DNA of 64,000 nt. It comes from Gandjariella thermophila. Lineage in GTDB: Bacteria > Actinomycetota > Actinomycetes > Mycobacteriales > Pseudonocardiaceae. The stretch spans positions 160,091-224,090 of the forward strand of contig NZ_BJFL01000006.1 in NCBI RefSeq assembly GCF_005405885.1, given 5' to 3'. The position numbers and the translations under genes were made by a program. Within the stretch, counting starts at the first letter, position 1. Each line of letters opens with the position of its first letter. Below, piece by piece: positions 28,769-38,018 of the stretch. The notes beneath the pieces were generated by a model. That model made no database searches, had not been told where the DNA came from, and saw nothing but the letters and a program-made list of their open reading frames with translations.

Positions 28769-29434
28769 GTGCCGGGACTCGACGGAGAACAGATCAGGAC
28801 GCGGCTTGCGGACGCGCGGCTGTACCTGTGCACCGACGCCCGCCGCGACCGGGGCGACCTCGCCGAGTTCGTCGACGCGGCGCTGGCCGGCGGGGTGGAC
28901 ATCGTGCAGCTCCGCGACAAGGGCGGTGAGCCGCTGGAGGCCAGGCAGGAGTTGGCCGCGCTGGAGGTGATCGGCGAGGCGTGCGCCCGGCACGGCGCGC
29001 TGCTCGCGGTGAACGACCGCGCCGACGTGGCGCTGGCCGCCGGCGCCGACGTGTTGCACCTCGGCCAGGACGACCTGCCGGTGAGCTGGGCGCGACGGAT
29101 CCTCGGCGACGAGATCGCGGTCGGCCGGTCCACGCACGACGCGGCGCAGGCCGAGGCGGGCGCGGCGGAACCGGGGGTGGACTACTTCTGCACCGGGCCG
29201 TGCTGGCCGACGCCGACCAAGCCCGGCCGTACCGCTCCCGGCCTGGATCTGGTACGGCACACCGCGTCGCTGGGCACCGAGCGGCCGTGGTTCGCCATCG
29301 GCGGGATCGACCACGAGCGGATCGACGAGGTGCTGGCCGCCGGCGCCAGCCGGGTCGTGGTGGTGCGGGCGATCACCGGGGCGGACGATCCCCGGGACGC
29401 CGCCCACCGGCTGGCCGCCCGGCTGCGCGGCTGA
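28769..29434 (+). CDS. thiE: Thiamine-phosphate synthase ThiE
   Basis: 221-aa TIM-barrel enzyme joining HMP-PP and thiazole phosphate to give thiamine phosphate. Motifs: [13 protein letters not shown] (substrate binding), [27 protein letters not shown] in part, VGRSTHD, and PWFAIGGID. It is divergent from thiO and apparently outside both riboswitches. Confidence 0.96.
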   Translation: MPGLDGEQIRTRLADARLYLCTDARRDRGDLAEFVDAALAGGVDIVQLRDKGGEPLEARQELAALEVIGEACARHGALLAVNDRADVALAAGADVLHLGQDDLPVSWARRILGDEIAVGRSTHDAAQAEAGAAEPGVDYFCTGPCWPTPTKPGRTAPGLDLVRHTASLGTERPWFAIGGIDHERIDEVLAAGASRVVVVRAITGADDPRDAAHRLAARLRG

Positions 29435-29442
29435 CCGGCGGG

Positions 29443-29477
29443 TGCCCCGGCTCCCGTGGCGGCGGGAAACCGGGGCA
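29443..29477. terminator. Bidirectional terminator between thiE and the S1 protease
   Basis: Arms TGCCCCGG (29443-29450) and CCGGGGCA (29470-29477) enclose a second CCCG/CGGG pair. It sits in the 59-bp gap between two convergent stops. Confidence 0.65.
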
Positions 29478-29493
29478 GCCAGCGGGTAACTTC

Positions 29494-30669
29494 TCAGCCG
29501 GTGACCAGCCGCAGCCCGTACGCGGACAGCGCCGGGTTGACCGGGGAGAAGTAGGTGGTGCCGCCCCAGGTGCAGTCGCCGGAGCCACCGGAGGTCACGC
29601 CCTGGGCCTGGTTGCCGCTGATCCATGATCCGCCGGAGTCACCCGGTTCGGCGCAGACGTTGGTACGGGTCAGGCCGGTGACCGTGCCCTCGGCGTAGTT
29701 CACCGTCTGGTTCTTGGCCTGGATCGTGCCGCAGTGCCAGCCGGTGGTGGACCCGGAGCGGCAGACTGAGGAACCGACCGCCGCCGCGGTGGAGCCCCGC
29801 ACCGCGACGCTGGTGCCGTCGTAGCGGTTCACCGTGCCGACCAGGGACCACGACGAGCTGGTCACGTCGACCTTGCCGTAGTCGCCGCCGCTGCCGAAGT
29901 GGCTGCCGTTGATCCGGCCCAGGTACACCTGGTTGTACCCGTAGGCGGAGCCGCCGCTGGCGGTGCAGTGGCCGGCGGTGACAAAGTGCTTACCGCCGCC
30001 CGAGTCCACCGCGTTGAACCCGACGGAGCAGCGGAAGTTCGAGCCGTACCAGGCGTCACCGCCGCGCACGTTGTACAGCAGCCGCGGCGCCGCCGACTCG
30101 GTCACCACCCGCACCATGCCGCCCTGCGCGCGGGCGCCGGACAGGAACGCCCGGGTGGCCGGGTCGGCGCCGTCGCCGTTGACCTCGACGACCACCGAGT
30201 TGCTCTGCGGGTCGACGTACCAGCCGTTGACCGTGCGCGGCGCGGGCATCGCGTCCAGCGCGGCCTTGGCCGCGTCGAGCTGCCGTTCCGTGAATGTCAC
30301 GACCCTGGCGTCGGCGCCCGCGGCGCGGACCGCCTCTGCCCTTCCGGCGTCGGTGACGCCGACGACCAGCCGGTTCGCCGCGGCGTCGAACCAGGCGCCG
30401 CCGAAGGCCTCGCCGAGGCTCGCCTGTAGCTGCCGCTCCACCGTGCCGGCATGCGCTTCGGCCAGCAGCCGTGCCGTGGCCTGCCGCGGGGTCAACCCGA
30501 GGTCGCGCTGCATGGCGGCGAGGATTTCCGGCGAGACCTGCGGGTCCTCCGCCGAGGTCACCGACATTGCCGGCGAGGTTCCGGCCATGGCAGGTAGGCT
30601 GGCAGCGGCAACGACACCAGCGGCGAGTAATGCGGCGCCGGCCAGTCGGACCGCACTCGTGCGGTTCAT
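29494..30669 (-). CDS. Secreted S1 serine protease with alpha-lytic-type prodomain
   Basis: 391-aa preproenzyme of the streptogrisin/alpha-lytic protease group (S1E). A Sec signal peptide (1-29, ending LPAMAG) is followed by a prodomain to about residue 195 that acts as folding chaperone (GEAFGGAWFDAAANRLVVGV, then TVNGWYVDPQSNSVVVEVNG), then the mature protease. The catalytic triad is His234 (TAGHC), Asp263 (GGDYGKVDV) and Ser345 (EPGDSGGSW). Six cysteines could form the usual disulfides. It has no extra substrate-binding domain. It likely digests extracellular protein. It is transcribed alone; the 290-bp upstream gap has an AT-rich patch near 30835-30860. Confidence 0.95.
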   Translation of the reverse strand: MNRTSAVRLAGAALLAAGVVAAASLPAMAGTSPAMSVTSAEDPQVSPEILAAMQRDLGLTPRQATARLLAEAHAGTVERQLQASLGEAFGGAWFDAAANRLVVGVTDAGRAEAVRAAGADARVVTFTERQLDAAKAALDAMPAPRTVNGWYVDPQSNSVVVEVNGDGADPATRAFLSGARAQGGMVRVVTESAAPRLLYNVRGGDAWYGSNFRCSVGFNAVDSGGGKHFVTAGHCTASGGSAYGYNQVYLGRINGSHFGSGGDYGKVDVTSSSWSLVGTVNRYDGTSVAVRGSTAAAVGSSVCRSGSTTGWHCGTIQAKNQTVNYAEGTVTGLTRTNVCAEPGDSGGSWISGNQAQGVTSGGSGDCTWGGTTYFSPVNPALSAYGLRLVTG

Positions 30670-30759
30670 CTGTCGTCTCCCTCATCTTCGGGTGCAGGGA
30701 ATCCCGGGAGGGCCCGCATGCAGGGGTGGGCACCCCGGGAACCGCAGGGGGACGGGCGG

Positions 30760-30784
30760 TGGGGCGGCAGCAGGGGCCGCCCCA
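30760..30784 (-). terminator. Hairpin between the MFS gene and the S1 protease
   Basis: Arms TGGGGCGGC (30760-30768) and GCCGCCCCA (30776-30784) with a 7-nt loop lie between the MFS stop (30960) and the protease start (30669). It can end the dasR-MFS transcript or fold in the protease leader. Confidence 0.45.
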
Positions 30785-30959
30785 CTCCCCAACGCGGGGA
30801 TTCAGAGTGTGGCACCGAAGACGGCAAATTGGACGCGCCGTGCGCTAATTGACATTTAACACGGTAACGGTACGGAACGTTTCCGCAGGATGGATTCACG
30901 TGCCGAATTCGTCGCGCACGACGAATCGGTCAACGGAATGGCGTTCGGCGCACGAATCC

Positions 30960-32453
30960 CTAGCGGGTTCCGGCCGGCCGGAGGTGGGTCGGCGGCCCCT
31001 CCACCCCGCAGTGCAGGCACTCCCCCGGCGACGGCGACTCCGCCGGGCGCTTCGCGGCGGGCGCGGCGCGCAGCACCCGGTTGTCCACGCCGATGGCGAG
31101 CAGCCCGCCGACCGCGGCGGCACCGGCGCAGATCGCCAGCGCGGCCTGCCAGCCGGCGGTCAGCGCGGCCGGCTGGGCGTACCGGCTGCCGCTGAGTCCG
31201 ACCGCGGCCGGCAGCGCGGCGATGGCCAGCAGCGTGCCGGTGCGGGCCACCGCGTTGTTCACCCCGGAGGCCACGCCGACGTACCGGTCCGGCGCCGCGG
31301 CCAGCACGGTGGCGGTGACCGGGGCGACCACGGCGGCCAGGCCCAGGCCGAACACGAGCACCCCGGGCAGCACCGCGTCCAGGTAGCCGGTGCCCGGCAC
31401 GGCGCGGCGGAGCAGCAGCATCCCGGCGGCGACCAGCAGCGGCCCGCCGACGAGTTGCGAGCGTGGCCCGATCCGCTGGGCCAGCCGGCCGGAGCGGGCG
31501 GACAGCAGCAGCATGATCACCGTGATCGGCAGCCCGGCCAGCCCGGCCGCGGCCGGCGGGTAGCCCAGGGAGACCTGCAGTTGCAGCACGAGCAGCGTGG
31601 TCACCCCGCCCAGCGCCGCGTACATCAGCAGGGTGAGCGCGTTGGCCAGGGTGAACGTGATGCTGGTGAACAGCACGGGCGGCACGATCGGGTCGGCGCC
31701 CCTGGCCTGCCGCACACCGAACGCGGCGAGCGCCGCCACCCCAACCGCCGCCGCGACCACCACCAGCGGGTCGGTCACGCCCCGGGCGGGCGCCTCGACC
31801 AGCGCGGCGGTGACGCCGGCCAGGCCGGCCGCGCCGAGCACCGCGCCCGCCACATCCGGGTGGCCGCCGAGCCGCTCGTCACAGGACTCCGGCACGTACC
31901 GGCCGGCCAGCCACACGCACAGCACCGCCAGCGGCGGGTTGATCAGGAACGCCAGCCGCCACGACCACACCTGCACCAGCAGCCCGCCGACCAGCGGGCC
32001 GACCGCGGTGGCCACGCCCGCCAGCCCGGACCAGGCGCCGATCGCCCTGGCGCGGTCGTTGCGGTCGAACGCGGACTGCAGGATGGCCAGCGACCCGGGA
32101 GTGAGCAGCGCGGCACCGACGCCCTGCAGCACCCGCACCGCGACCAGCGCCTCGGTGTCCGGCGCGAGCCCGCACAGCAGCGAGGCGGCGCCGAACCAGA
32201 TGACCCCGATGACGAACACCCGGCGCCGGCCGTACCGGTCGCCCAGCGAGCCGGCGATGAGGATCAGCGAGGCGAGGGAGAGCAGGTAGCCGTCCAGGAT
32301 CCACTGCAGCCCGGCCACGGACGCGCCCAGTTCGTGGCCGATGCGGGGCAGCGCGACGTTGACCACGGTGCCGTCGAGGAAGGCCATGCCGGAGCCGACC
32401 ACGGTGGCGGCCAGCACCCCGCGCCCCTGGCTGCTCCCCCAGGCGACCGCCAT
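30960..32453 (-). CDS. DHA2-type MFS transporter (EmrB/QacA-like)
   Basis: 497-aa protein with about 14 hydrophobic helices. The DHA2 signatures are present: MAFLDGTVVNVALPRIG in helix 1, LGDRYGRRRVFVIG in the helix 2-3 loop and the antiporter motif C-like GLAGVATAVGPLVGGLL in helix 5. Such proteins are proton-coupled exporters of drugs or small metabolites. Its ATG directly follows the dasR stop codon (TAG-ATG), so it is co-transcribed with dasR, an arrangement I do not know from Streptomyces. The cargo is unknown. Confidence 0.93.
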   Translation of the reverse strand: MAVAWGSSQGRGVLAATVVGSGMAFLDGTVVNVALPRIGHELGASVAGLQWILDGYLLSLASLILIAGSLGDRYGRRRVFVIGVIWFGAASLLCGLAPDTEALVAVRVLQGVGAALLTPGSLAILQSAFDRNDRARAIGAWSGLAGVATAVGPLVGGLLVQVWSWRLAFLINPPLAVLCVWLAGRYVPESCDERLGGHPDVAGAVLGAAGLAGVTAALVEAPARGVTDPLVVVAAAVGVAALAAFGVRQARGADPIVPPVLFTSITFTLANALTLLMYAALGGVTTLLVLQLQVSLGYPPAAAGLAGLPITVIMLLLSARSGRLAQRIGPRSQLVGGPLLVAAGMLLLRRAVPGTGYLDAVLPGVLVFGLGLAAVVAPVTATVLAAAPDRYVGVASGVNNAVARTGTLLAIAALPAAVGLSGSRYAQPAALTAGWQAALAICAGAAAVGGLLAIGVDNRVLRAAPAAKRPAESPSPGECLHCGVEGPPTHLRPAGTR

Positions 32454-33215
32454 CTAGCTGCCCGGGCGGTTCAGCGTGGCGACAAACTTGTAGCGGTCAC
32501 CGCGGTAGACGGAGCGCACCCACTCCACCGGCTTGCCGTCCGTGTCGAAGGAGTGCCGGGACAGCAGCAGCATCGGCATGCCCACGTCCGCGCCGAGCAG
32601 TTCGGCCTCCTCCGGGCTGGCCAGCGCGGTTTCGATGGTTTCCTCGGCGTGGCCCATCTCCACCCCGAACTTCTCCCGCAGCACCTGGTACAGCGACCCG
32701 GTCTCGGCCAGGTAGCGGCGCAGCCCGCGGAACCGGCCCAGCGCGAGATGGGTGGTCTCGATCGCCATCGGCTCGTCGTCGGCCAGCCGCAGCCGGCGCA
32801 GCCGCAGCACCTTCGCACCGGTGCGCACGCCGAGCAGCCGGGCCAGGTCGGCGTCGGCCGGCTCCTCGGCCGCCTCCAGCAGCCGGGACGAGGGCTGCCG
32901 GCCCTGGGCCCGCATGTCCTCGGTGTAGGAGGACAGTTGCAGCCGCTGGGCGACCTTCGGTTCGGCGGCGAAGGTGCCCTTGCCCTGCACCCGCAGCAGC
33001 CGGCCCTCCACGGTCAGTTCGGCCAGTGCCTGGCGGACGGTGGTCCGCGAGACGTCGAACTCGGCGGCGAGCGAGCGCTCGGTGGGGATCGGGGAGCCGG
33101 CGGGCATGGAGCGCAGCATGTCCAGCAGGTGCCGCTTCAGCCCCCAGTACTTCGGCTCGCGCTGCACCCGGCTCCGGCCACCGTCCACGGTGCCGGACGA
33201 CGTCGTGTCGAGCAT
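32454..33215 (-). CDS. dasR: GntR/HutC-family amino-sugar regulator DasR
   Basis: 253-aa repressor with an N-terminal GntR winged helix ([20 protein letters not shown]) and a C-terminal UTRA effector domain ([47 protein letters not shown]). Length and sequence match Streptomyces DasR, the global GlcNAc-utilisation regulator released from dre operators by GlcN-6-P/GlcNAc-6-P. It is divergent from dasABC with a dre box between them, as in Streptomyces. ATG 33215 is preceded by GGAGG; the frame is open to 33434 but that part is non-homologous. Confidence 0.92.
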   Translation of the reverse strand: MLDTTSSGTVDGGRSRVQREPKYWGLKRHLLDMLRSMPAGSPIPTERSLAAEFDVSRTTVRQALAELTVEGRLLRVQGKGTFAAEPKVAQRLQLSSYTEDMRAQGRQPSSRLLEAAEEPADADLARLLGVRTGAKVLRLRRLRLADDEPMAIETTHLALGRFRGLRRYLAETGSLYQVLREKFGVEMGHAEETIETALASPEEAELLGADVGMPMLLLSRHSFDTDGKPVEWVRSVYRGDRYKFVATLNRPGS

Positions 33216-33434
33216 GGCAACCTCCTCCGGGTCGCTGCGGGTGCCGCGGCCTGACACGATCATGCACGCTCCTCCGGCTCTTCCCAGCGCCCCTGACCAG
33301 GATGCCTTGTCGACCCCGGGCACGGGCGCCGAACCCACCAACCCAGGCGTGTCGTCACGGTCATCGGATGACTTCACAACGTCTTGGCAACTGCCTTGAC
33401 AGCGAGTGTGGTACGGACCACGCTCTCCTTCCAC

Positions 33435-33450
33435 ATTGGTCTACACCATT
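33435..33450. promoter_or_regulatory. DasR-responsive element (dre) in the das promoter
   Basis: ATTGGTCTACACCATT matches the dre consensus A[C/G]TGGTCTAGACCA[G/C]T at 13 of 16 positions. It lies 43 bp before dasA and 220 bp before dasR, in the divergent promoter region, and is positioned to repress dasABC. Confidence 0.85.
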
Positions 33451-33492
33451 GGTCGCCCGGTCGGGCCGGGTGGAAGGGGAAGGGCGGGAGAC

Positions 33493-34767
33493 GTGAAGCG
33501 CTGGACAAAGCTGGTCGTCGGCGCCGCGGCGGTGGCGCTGGCCACCGCGGGCTGCGGCTCGGGCGGAGGCTCGAGCGACGCCGGCGGCAAGACCCTCACC
33601 GTGTGGCTGATGTCGGGCTCGGCGCCCACCTCGCTGACCGACGCGCTCAACAAGGAGTTCTCCGACGCCCACCCGGGGGTGAAGGTGGACTACCGGGTGC
33701 AGCAGTGGGACGGCATCCAGCAGAAGCTGACCACGGCGTTAACCAGCAACAATCCTCCGGACGTGATCGAGCTGGGCAACACCCAGACCGCGCAGTTCGC
33801 CGAGCAGGGCACGCTGCTCGACCTGTCCGACTCGGTGAACGACCTGAACGGCGGCCAGTGGCTGCCGGCGCTGAAGGAGTCCGGCACCTGGGACGGCAAG
33901 CAGTACGCCATGCCGTTCTACGCCGCCAACCGGACGGTGATCTACCGCAAGGACCTCTTCGCCAAGGCCGGTATCACGGCGCCGCCGGCGTCCAACGCGG
34001 AATGGCTGGCGGACATCGACAAGCTGAAGGCGGCGAACGCCACCGACCCCGACTTCCAGGCCCTCTACCTGCCCGGCCAGGAGTGGTACACGCTGCTGTC
34101 GTTCATCTGGGACGCCGGCGGTGACGTGGCCAAGCAATCGGGCAAGAGCTGGCAGGCCACCCTGGAAGCGCCGGAGGCCAAGGCGGGCGTGGCGTTCTAC
34201 CAGCAGCTCGTCAACGCCTCGGGCACCAGGGCGCCGAAGGACACCGACGAGGCCAAGCCGCAGCAGTCGGACGTGTTCGCCCAGGGCCACGTGGCCATGA
34301 TGATCGGGCTGCCGTGGGAGCTGGCCGGCGCGGTCAAGGCGAACCCGCAGCTCTCGTCGCAGACCGGGGCGTTCCCCATCCCGTCCCGCACCGCCGGGCA
34401 GGCCGCCCCGGTGTTCCTCGGCGGGTCCAACGTGGCCATCCCGGCCGGCAGCAAGAACGCCGACCTGGCCAAGCAGTACCTCAAGCTGCTCAGCGGCGCG
34501 AAGTACCAGTCCCAGCTGGCCAGGGCCGGTTCCGTGCCCGGCACCTCCACGGACACCAGCGGGCTGGACGCCACCGAGGTGGGCGCCGCCATGGCCAGGG
34601 CCGCGCGGCACGGCAAGGTCACCCCGATCACCCCGAAGTGGGGCCCGATCGAGTCCGGGGAGAACCCGCTGAAGAGCATGCTCACCGCGGTGCTCACCGG
34701 CCAGAAGAGCATCGACGCCGCCACCGCCGACGCCAACCGGGCGATCGGCCAGGCGCTGTCCGGCTGA
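33493..34767 (+). CDS. dasA: Amino-sugar ABC transporter binding lipoprotein DasA-like
   Basis: 424-aa family-1 extracellular solute-binding lipoprotein. The signal peptide ends in the lipobox ATAGC with Cys21 as the lipidated residue. The body is typical: KTLTVWLMSGSAP, NNPPDVIELGNTQTAQFAEQG, MPFYAANRTVIYRKDLF. In Streptomyces DasA binds chitobiose and chito-oligosaccharides; the dre box, DasR and GH3 neighbours support the same here, though GlcNAc itself (NgcE-like) is possible. The GTG start follows GGGAG. Confidence 0.88.
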   Translation: MKRWTKLVVGAAAVALATAGCGSGGGSSDAGGKTLTVWLMSGSAPTSLTDALNKEFSDAHPGVKVDYRVQQWDGIQQKLTTALTSNNPPDVIELGNTQTAQFAEQGTLLDLSDSVNDLNGGQWLPALKESGTWDGKQYAMPFYAANRTVIYRKDLFAKAGITAPPASNAEWLADIDKLKAANATDPDFQALYLPGQEWYTLLSFIWDAGGDVAKQSGKSWQATLEAPEAKAGVAFYQQLVNASGTRAPKDTDEAKPQQSDVFAQGHVAMMIGLPWELAGAVKANPQLSSQTGAFPIPSRTAGQAAPVFLGGSNVAIPAGSKNADLAKQYLKLLSGAKYQSQLARAGSVPGTSTDTSGLDATEVGAAMARAARHGKVTPITPKWGPIESGENPLKSMLTAVLTGQKSIDAATADANRAIGQALSG

Positions 34768-34773
34768 GTCGCG

Positions 34774-35736
34774 ATGACGGCGACGGAGAACCCGCCGATC
34801 GTGACGCCGGTGCCGGCGCGGCCCGCCGTGGCCCGCCGGCACCGGCGGCCGGGCGTGGCGGCCCTGCCCTACCTGCTGCTCGCCCCGGCCACGCTCACCC
34901 TGCTCGTGCTGCTCGGCTGGCCGGTGCTGTCCGTGCTGCTCACCAGCTTCCGCCGGCTGGACCTGCGGGAGCTGGTGCAGGGCAAGGTGGTCTGGGTCGG
35001 GCTGGACAACTACCGCGCGGTGCTCGGCGACCCGACGTTCTGGACGGTCACCCTGCGCACGCTGGCGTTCACCGCCGCATGCGTGATCGCCACCGTGGTC
35101 GGCGGGCTGGCCGTGGCGGTGCTGATGCGGCACGTCGGCCGGGCGGTGCGGACCGTCCTGCAGGTCAGCCTGGTGCTGGCGTGGGCGATGCCGTTCCTCG
35201 CCGCGACCACGGTGTTCCAGTGGATGTTCGACCAGAATTACGGCATCCTCGACAAGACGCTGGTCCGGCTGGGCCTCACGTCGTTCGCCGGGCACTCCTG
35301 GTTCACCACCGGATTCTCCACCCTGGCCGTGATCGTCACGCTGATCACCTGGCAGGGCATCCCGTTCGTGGCGTTCACCCTGTTCGCCGGGATGCTCGGG
35401 GTGCCGGCCGAGCAGTACGAGGCGGCCGCCATCGACGGGGCGAGCGGCTGGCAGACCTTCCGCGCGGTGACCTGGCCCGCGGTGCGGCCCCTGGTCACCC
35501 TGGTCACGTTCCTGTCCCTGCTGTGGGACTTCAAGGTGTTCCCGCAGGTGTGGGCGATGCGGGAGGGCGGACCGGACGGCGGCAGCACCACCCTCGCGGT
35601 GCTGCAGTACGTCAAGGGCATCGCGGGTAGCCACTTCGGAGTGGCCGCCGCGGTGGCCGTGCTGATGATCCTGGTGCTGGTCGGGCTGACCGCGCAGAAC
35701 CTCCGGCTGATGCTGCGGGCGCAGGAGTACCGATGA
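34774..35736 (+). CDS. dasB: Sugar ABC permease DasB-like
   Basis: 320-aa MalF-type inner membrane permease with six predicted helices after a basic N-terminus. The EAA loop that contacts the ATPase is clear: EQYEAAAIDGASGWQTFRAV. It overlaps dasC by 4 bp (ATGA). No ATPase gene is in the cluster; in Streptomyces the shared ATPase MsiK serves this transporter. Confidence 0.92.
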   Translation: MTATENPPIVTPVPARPAVARRHRRPGVAALPYLLLAPATLTLLVLLGWPVLSVLLTSFRRLDLRELVQGKVVWVGLDNYRAVLGDPTFWTVTLRTLAFTAACVIATVVGGLAVAVLMRHVGRAVRTVLQVSLVLAWAMPFLAATTVFQWMFDQNYGILDKTLVRLGLTSFAGHSWFTTGFSTLAVIVTLITWQGIPFVAFTLFAGMLGVPAEQYEAAAIDGASGWQTFRAVTWPAVRPLVTLVTFLSLLWDFKVFPQVWAMREGGPDGGSTTLAVLQYVKGIAGSHFGVAAAVAVLMILVLVGLTAQNLRLMLRAQEYR

Positions 35737-36551
35737 GCAAGAAGATCACCATCTCGGTGGTGGCCCTGCTGGTCGCGGTGGTGTTCGCGTTCCCGACGTA
35801 CTGGATGGTGGCCACCGCCCTCAAGCCGTCGCAGCTCCTGCTGTCCTCCGGCTACGACCTGGTGCCCACCGCGGTCACCGGCCGGCACTTCGCCGACGCG
35901 GTGGCCAAGCCGAACTTCCTCACCTACGTGCGCAACAGCCTGGTCGTCACGCTCGGCGCGGTGCTGTGCGCGCTGGTCGCCGGGCTGCTCGCCGCGGTCC
36001 CGCTGGCCAGGCTACGGTTCCGGGGCCGGCGCGGCTTCCTGCTGCTCCTGCTGGTCGCGCAGATGGCGCCGTTCGAGGCGCTGCTGATCCCGATGTACCT
36101 GATGATGCGGGACCTCGACCTGCTCAACCGGCTGCCCTCCCTGGTGCTGGTCTACTTCGCCACCACCCTGCCGTTCACCGCGTGGACACTCCGGGGCTTC
36201 ATCCTGGGCCTGCCGGCGGACCTGGAGGAGGCGGCGATGGTGGACGGCTGCGGGCGGTGGGGGGCGTTCCGCCGGGTCACCCTGCCGCTGCTCGGCCCCG
36301 GCCTGGTGGCCACCTCGGTGTTCGGCTTCATCACCGCGTGGAACGAGTTCCTGTACGCGCTGGTGTTCATGCAGGACGAGAACCGGTTCACGCTGCCGGT
36401 GTGGCTGTCGTCGTTCCAGAGCGTGTTCGGCACCGACTGGGGCGGCACCATGGCGGCGTCCACCCTGTTCACCGTGCCCGTCCTGATCTTCTTCCTGGTC
36501 GTGCAGCGCAACCTGGTGTCCGGGATGACCGCCGGCGCCGTGAAGGGGTAG
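35733..36551 (+). CDS. dasC: Sugar ABC permease DasC-like
   Basis: 272-aa MalG-type permease: a first helix in ISVVALLVAVVFAFPTYWMV, the EAA loop DLEEAAMVDGCGRWGAFRRV, and the C-terminal MalG-like end. It starts inside the dasB stop (ATGA). dasD follows 3 bp later. Confidence 0.92.
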   Translation: MSKKITISVVALLVAVVFAFPTYWMVATALKPSQLLLSSGYDLVPTAVTGRHFADAVAKPNFLTYVRNSLVVTLGAVLCALVAGLLAAVPLARLRFRGRRGFLLLLLVAQMAPFEALLIPMYLMMRDLDLLNRLPSLVLVYFATTLPFTAWTLRGFILGLPADLEEAAMVDGCGRWGAFRRVTLPLLGPGLVATSVFGFITAWNEFLYALVFMQDENRFTLPVWLSSFQSVFGTDWGGTMAASTLFTVPVLIFFLVVQRNLVSGMTAGAVKG

Positions 36552-36554
36552 CAG

Positions 36555-38018
36555 ATGAACCAACGACTGCACCGGCTGGCGTCCGGCGTGCTGCTGCCCG
36601 GATTCGCCGGCACCCGCGCACCGGCGTGGCTGGCCCGCCGGATCGAGGCCGGCCTCGGCGGCGTCGTGCTGTTCGGTCGCAACGTGGTGGACGACGCCCA
36701 GGTGGCGGCGCTCACCGCGGAACTGCGCGCGGCCCGGGACGGCGTGCTCGTCGCCATCGATGAGGAGGGCGGCGACGTCACCCGGCTGGACGCGCGGCGC
36801 GGCTCCGCGGTGCCCGGCAGCTACGCGCTCGGCGCGGTCGACGACGCCGACCTGACCAGGGCGGTGGCCGCCGGGATCGGCGCGCGGCTGGCCGGCTGCG
36901 GCATCACCGTCAACCTGGCGCCGTGCGCGGACCTGTCGCTCACCCTGGACGACCCGATCATCGGGGTGCGGTCGTTCGGCGCGGACCCGGCGCTGGCCGC
37001 CCGGCACGTGGCCGCGTTCGTGGCGGGCGTGCAGTCCACCGGGGTGGCCTCGTGCGCCAAGCACTTCCCCGGGCACGGCGCGGCCACCGCGGACTCGCAC
37101 ACCGAACTGCCGGAGCTGCCCAGGACCCCGGCCCAGCTCCGGGACACCGAACTGGTGCCGTTCCGGGCCGCGGTGCGCGCCGGGGTGCGCGCGGTGATGA
37201 CCGGGCACCTGGTCGTCCCGGAGTGGGGCCCCGAACCGGCCACGCTCAACCCGTGCGCGATCGGCGTGCTGCGCGACGAGATCGGCTTCACCGGCACGGT
37301 GATCACGGACGCGCTGGACATGAAGGCGGTGTCCGGCTCCGCCGGGATGGCCGACGGCGCGGTGCGCGCGCTGGTGGCCGGGGTGGACGGGCTGTGCGTG
37401 GGCGGCGAGTTCACCGAGGAGGCCACGGTGACCTGGCTGGCGGACGCGCTGGTGGCCGCCGTGGTGGCCGGGCAACTGCCGGAGGACCGGCTCGCCGAGG
37501 CGGCGAAGCGGGTGGCCGACCTGGGCGCCGCGCCGGCCGCCGTGTCCGGCCACGACCCCGAACTGGGCCGGCTGGCCGCCGAGCGGGCGCTGCGCGTGCG
37601 CGGCCGGCTCGACCTGCCCCGGCCGCCGCTGGTGGTCGACCTGGTGGTGCCGCCGACGATCGCGGTGGGCGACGTACCGTGGGGCCTGGGCGCGCACCTG
37701 GCCGAGCTGATCCCGGACGTCGAGGTGCTGCGCACCGAGCGGGCCAGCGCCGAGCAGGTCGCCTCGGCCGCCGCCGGCCGACCGGTGATCGTGGTGACCA
37801 GGGACGCGCACCGGCACCCCGCCGCGCGTGACCTGGTGGAGTCGCTCGCTAGCATTGGTCTAAACCTTGTCCACCTGGAGACCGGAGTCCCCGGCCCCGA
37901 CCTGGGCGCCACCGCCCGGATCGACACGCACGGCGGCGCGCGGGTCTGCCTGCGGGCCGCCGCCGAGCGCGTCGCCGCGGCGGTGCGCAGCGAGCAACCG
38001 ATCAGCGAGGGAACGTGA
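36555..38018 (+). CDS. dasD: GH3 beta-N-acetylglucosaminidase (NagZ/DasD type)
   Basis: 487-aa intracellular glycoside hydrolase family 3 enzyme; there is no signal peptide. The NagZ-type catalytic set is present: KHFPGHG (Lys169/His170), the Asp180-His182 acid/base dyad in ADSH, and nucleophile Asp252 in VITDALDMKA. It should split imported chitobiose or GlcNAc-bearing muropeptides to GlcNAc. A second C-terminal domain of ~170 residues, not needed in small NagZ enzymes, is present. A dre-like box lies inside the coding sequence near its 3' end. Confidence 0.9.
   Translation: MNQRLHRLASGVLLPGFAGTRAPAWLARRIEAGLGGVVLFGRNVVDDAQVAALTAELRAARDGVLVAIDEEGGDVTRLDARRGSAVPGSYALGAVDDADLTRAVAAGIGARLAGCGITVNLAPCADLSLTLDDPIIGVRSFGADPALAARHVAAFVAGVQSTGVASCAKHFPGHGAATADSHTELPELPRTPAQLRDTELVPFRAAVRAGVRAVMTGHLVVPEWGPEPATLNPCAIGVLRDEIGFTGTVITDALDMKAVSGSAGMADGAVRALVAGVDGLCVGGEFTEEATVTWLADALVAAVVAGQLPEDRLAEAAKRVADLGAAPAAVSGHDPELGRLAAERALRVRGRLDLPRPPLVVDLVVPPTIAVGDVPWGLGAHLAELIPDVEVLRTERASAEQVASAAAGRPVIVVTRDAHRHPAARDLVESLASIGLNLVHLETGVPGPDLGATARIDTHGGARVCLRAAAERVAAAVRSEQPISEGT
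37854..37869. promoter_or_regulatory. Internal dre-like box near the end of dasD
   Basis: ATTGGTCTAAACCTTG shares the TGGTCTA-ACC core with the dre consensus. It lies inside dasD, 146 bp before the SIS-domain gene, and could act as an internal operator or road-block for that downstream gene. Confidence 0.55.

Noticed and set aside
30849..33254. 801-codon plus-strand frame
   Set aside because: Antisense to the MFS and dasR genes; His/Gln/Arg-rich with no family features.
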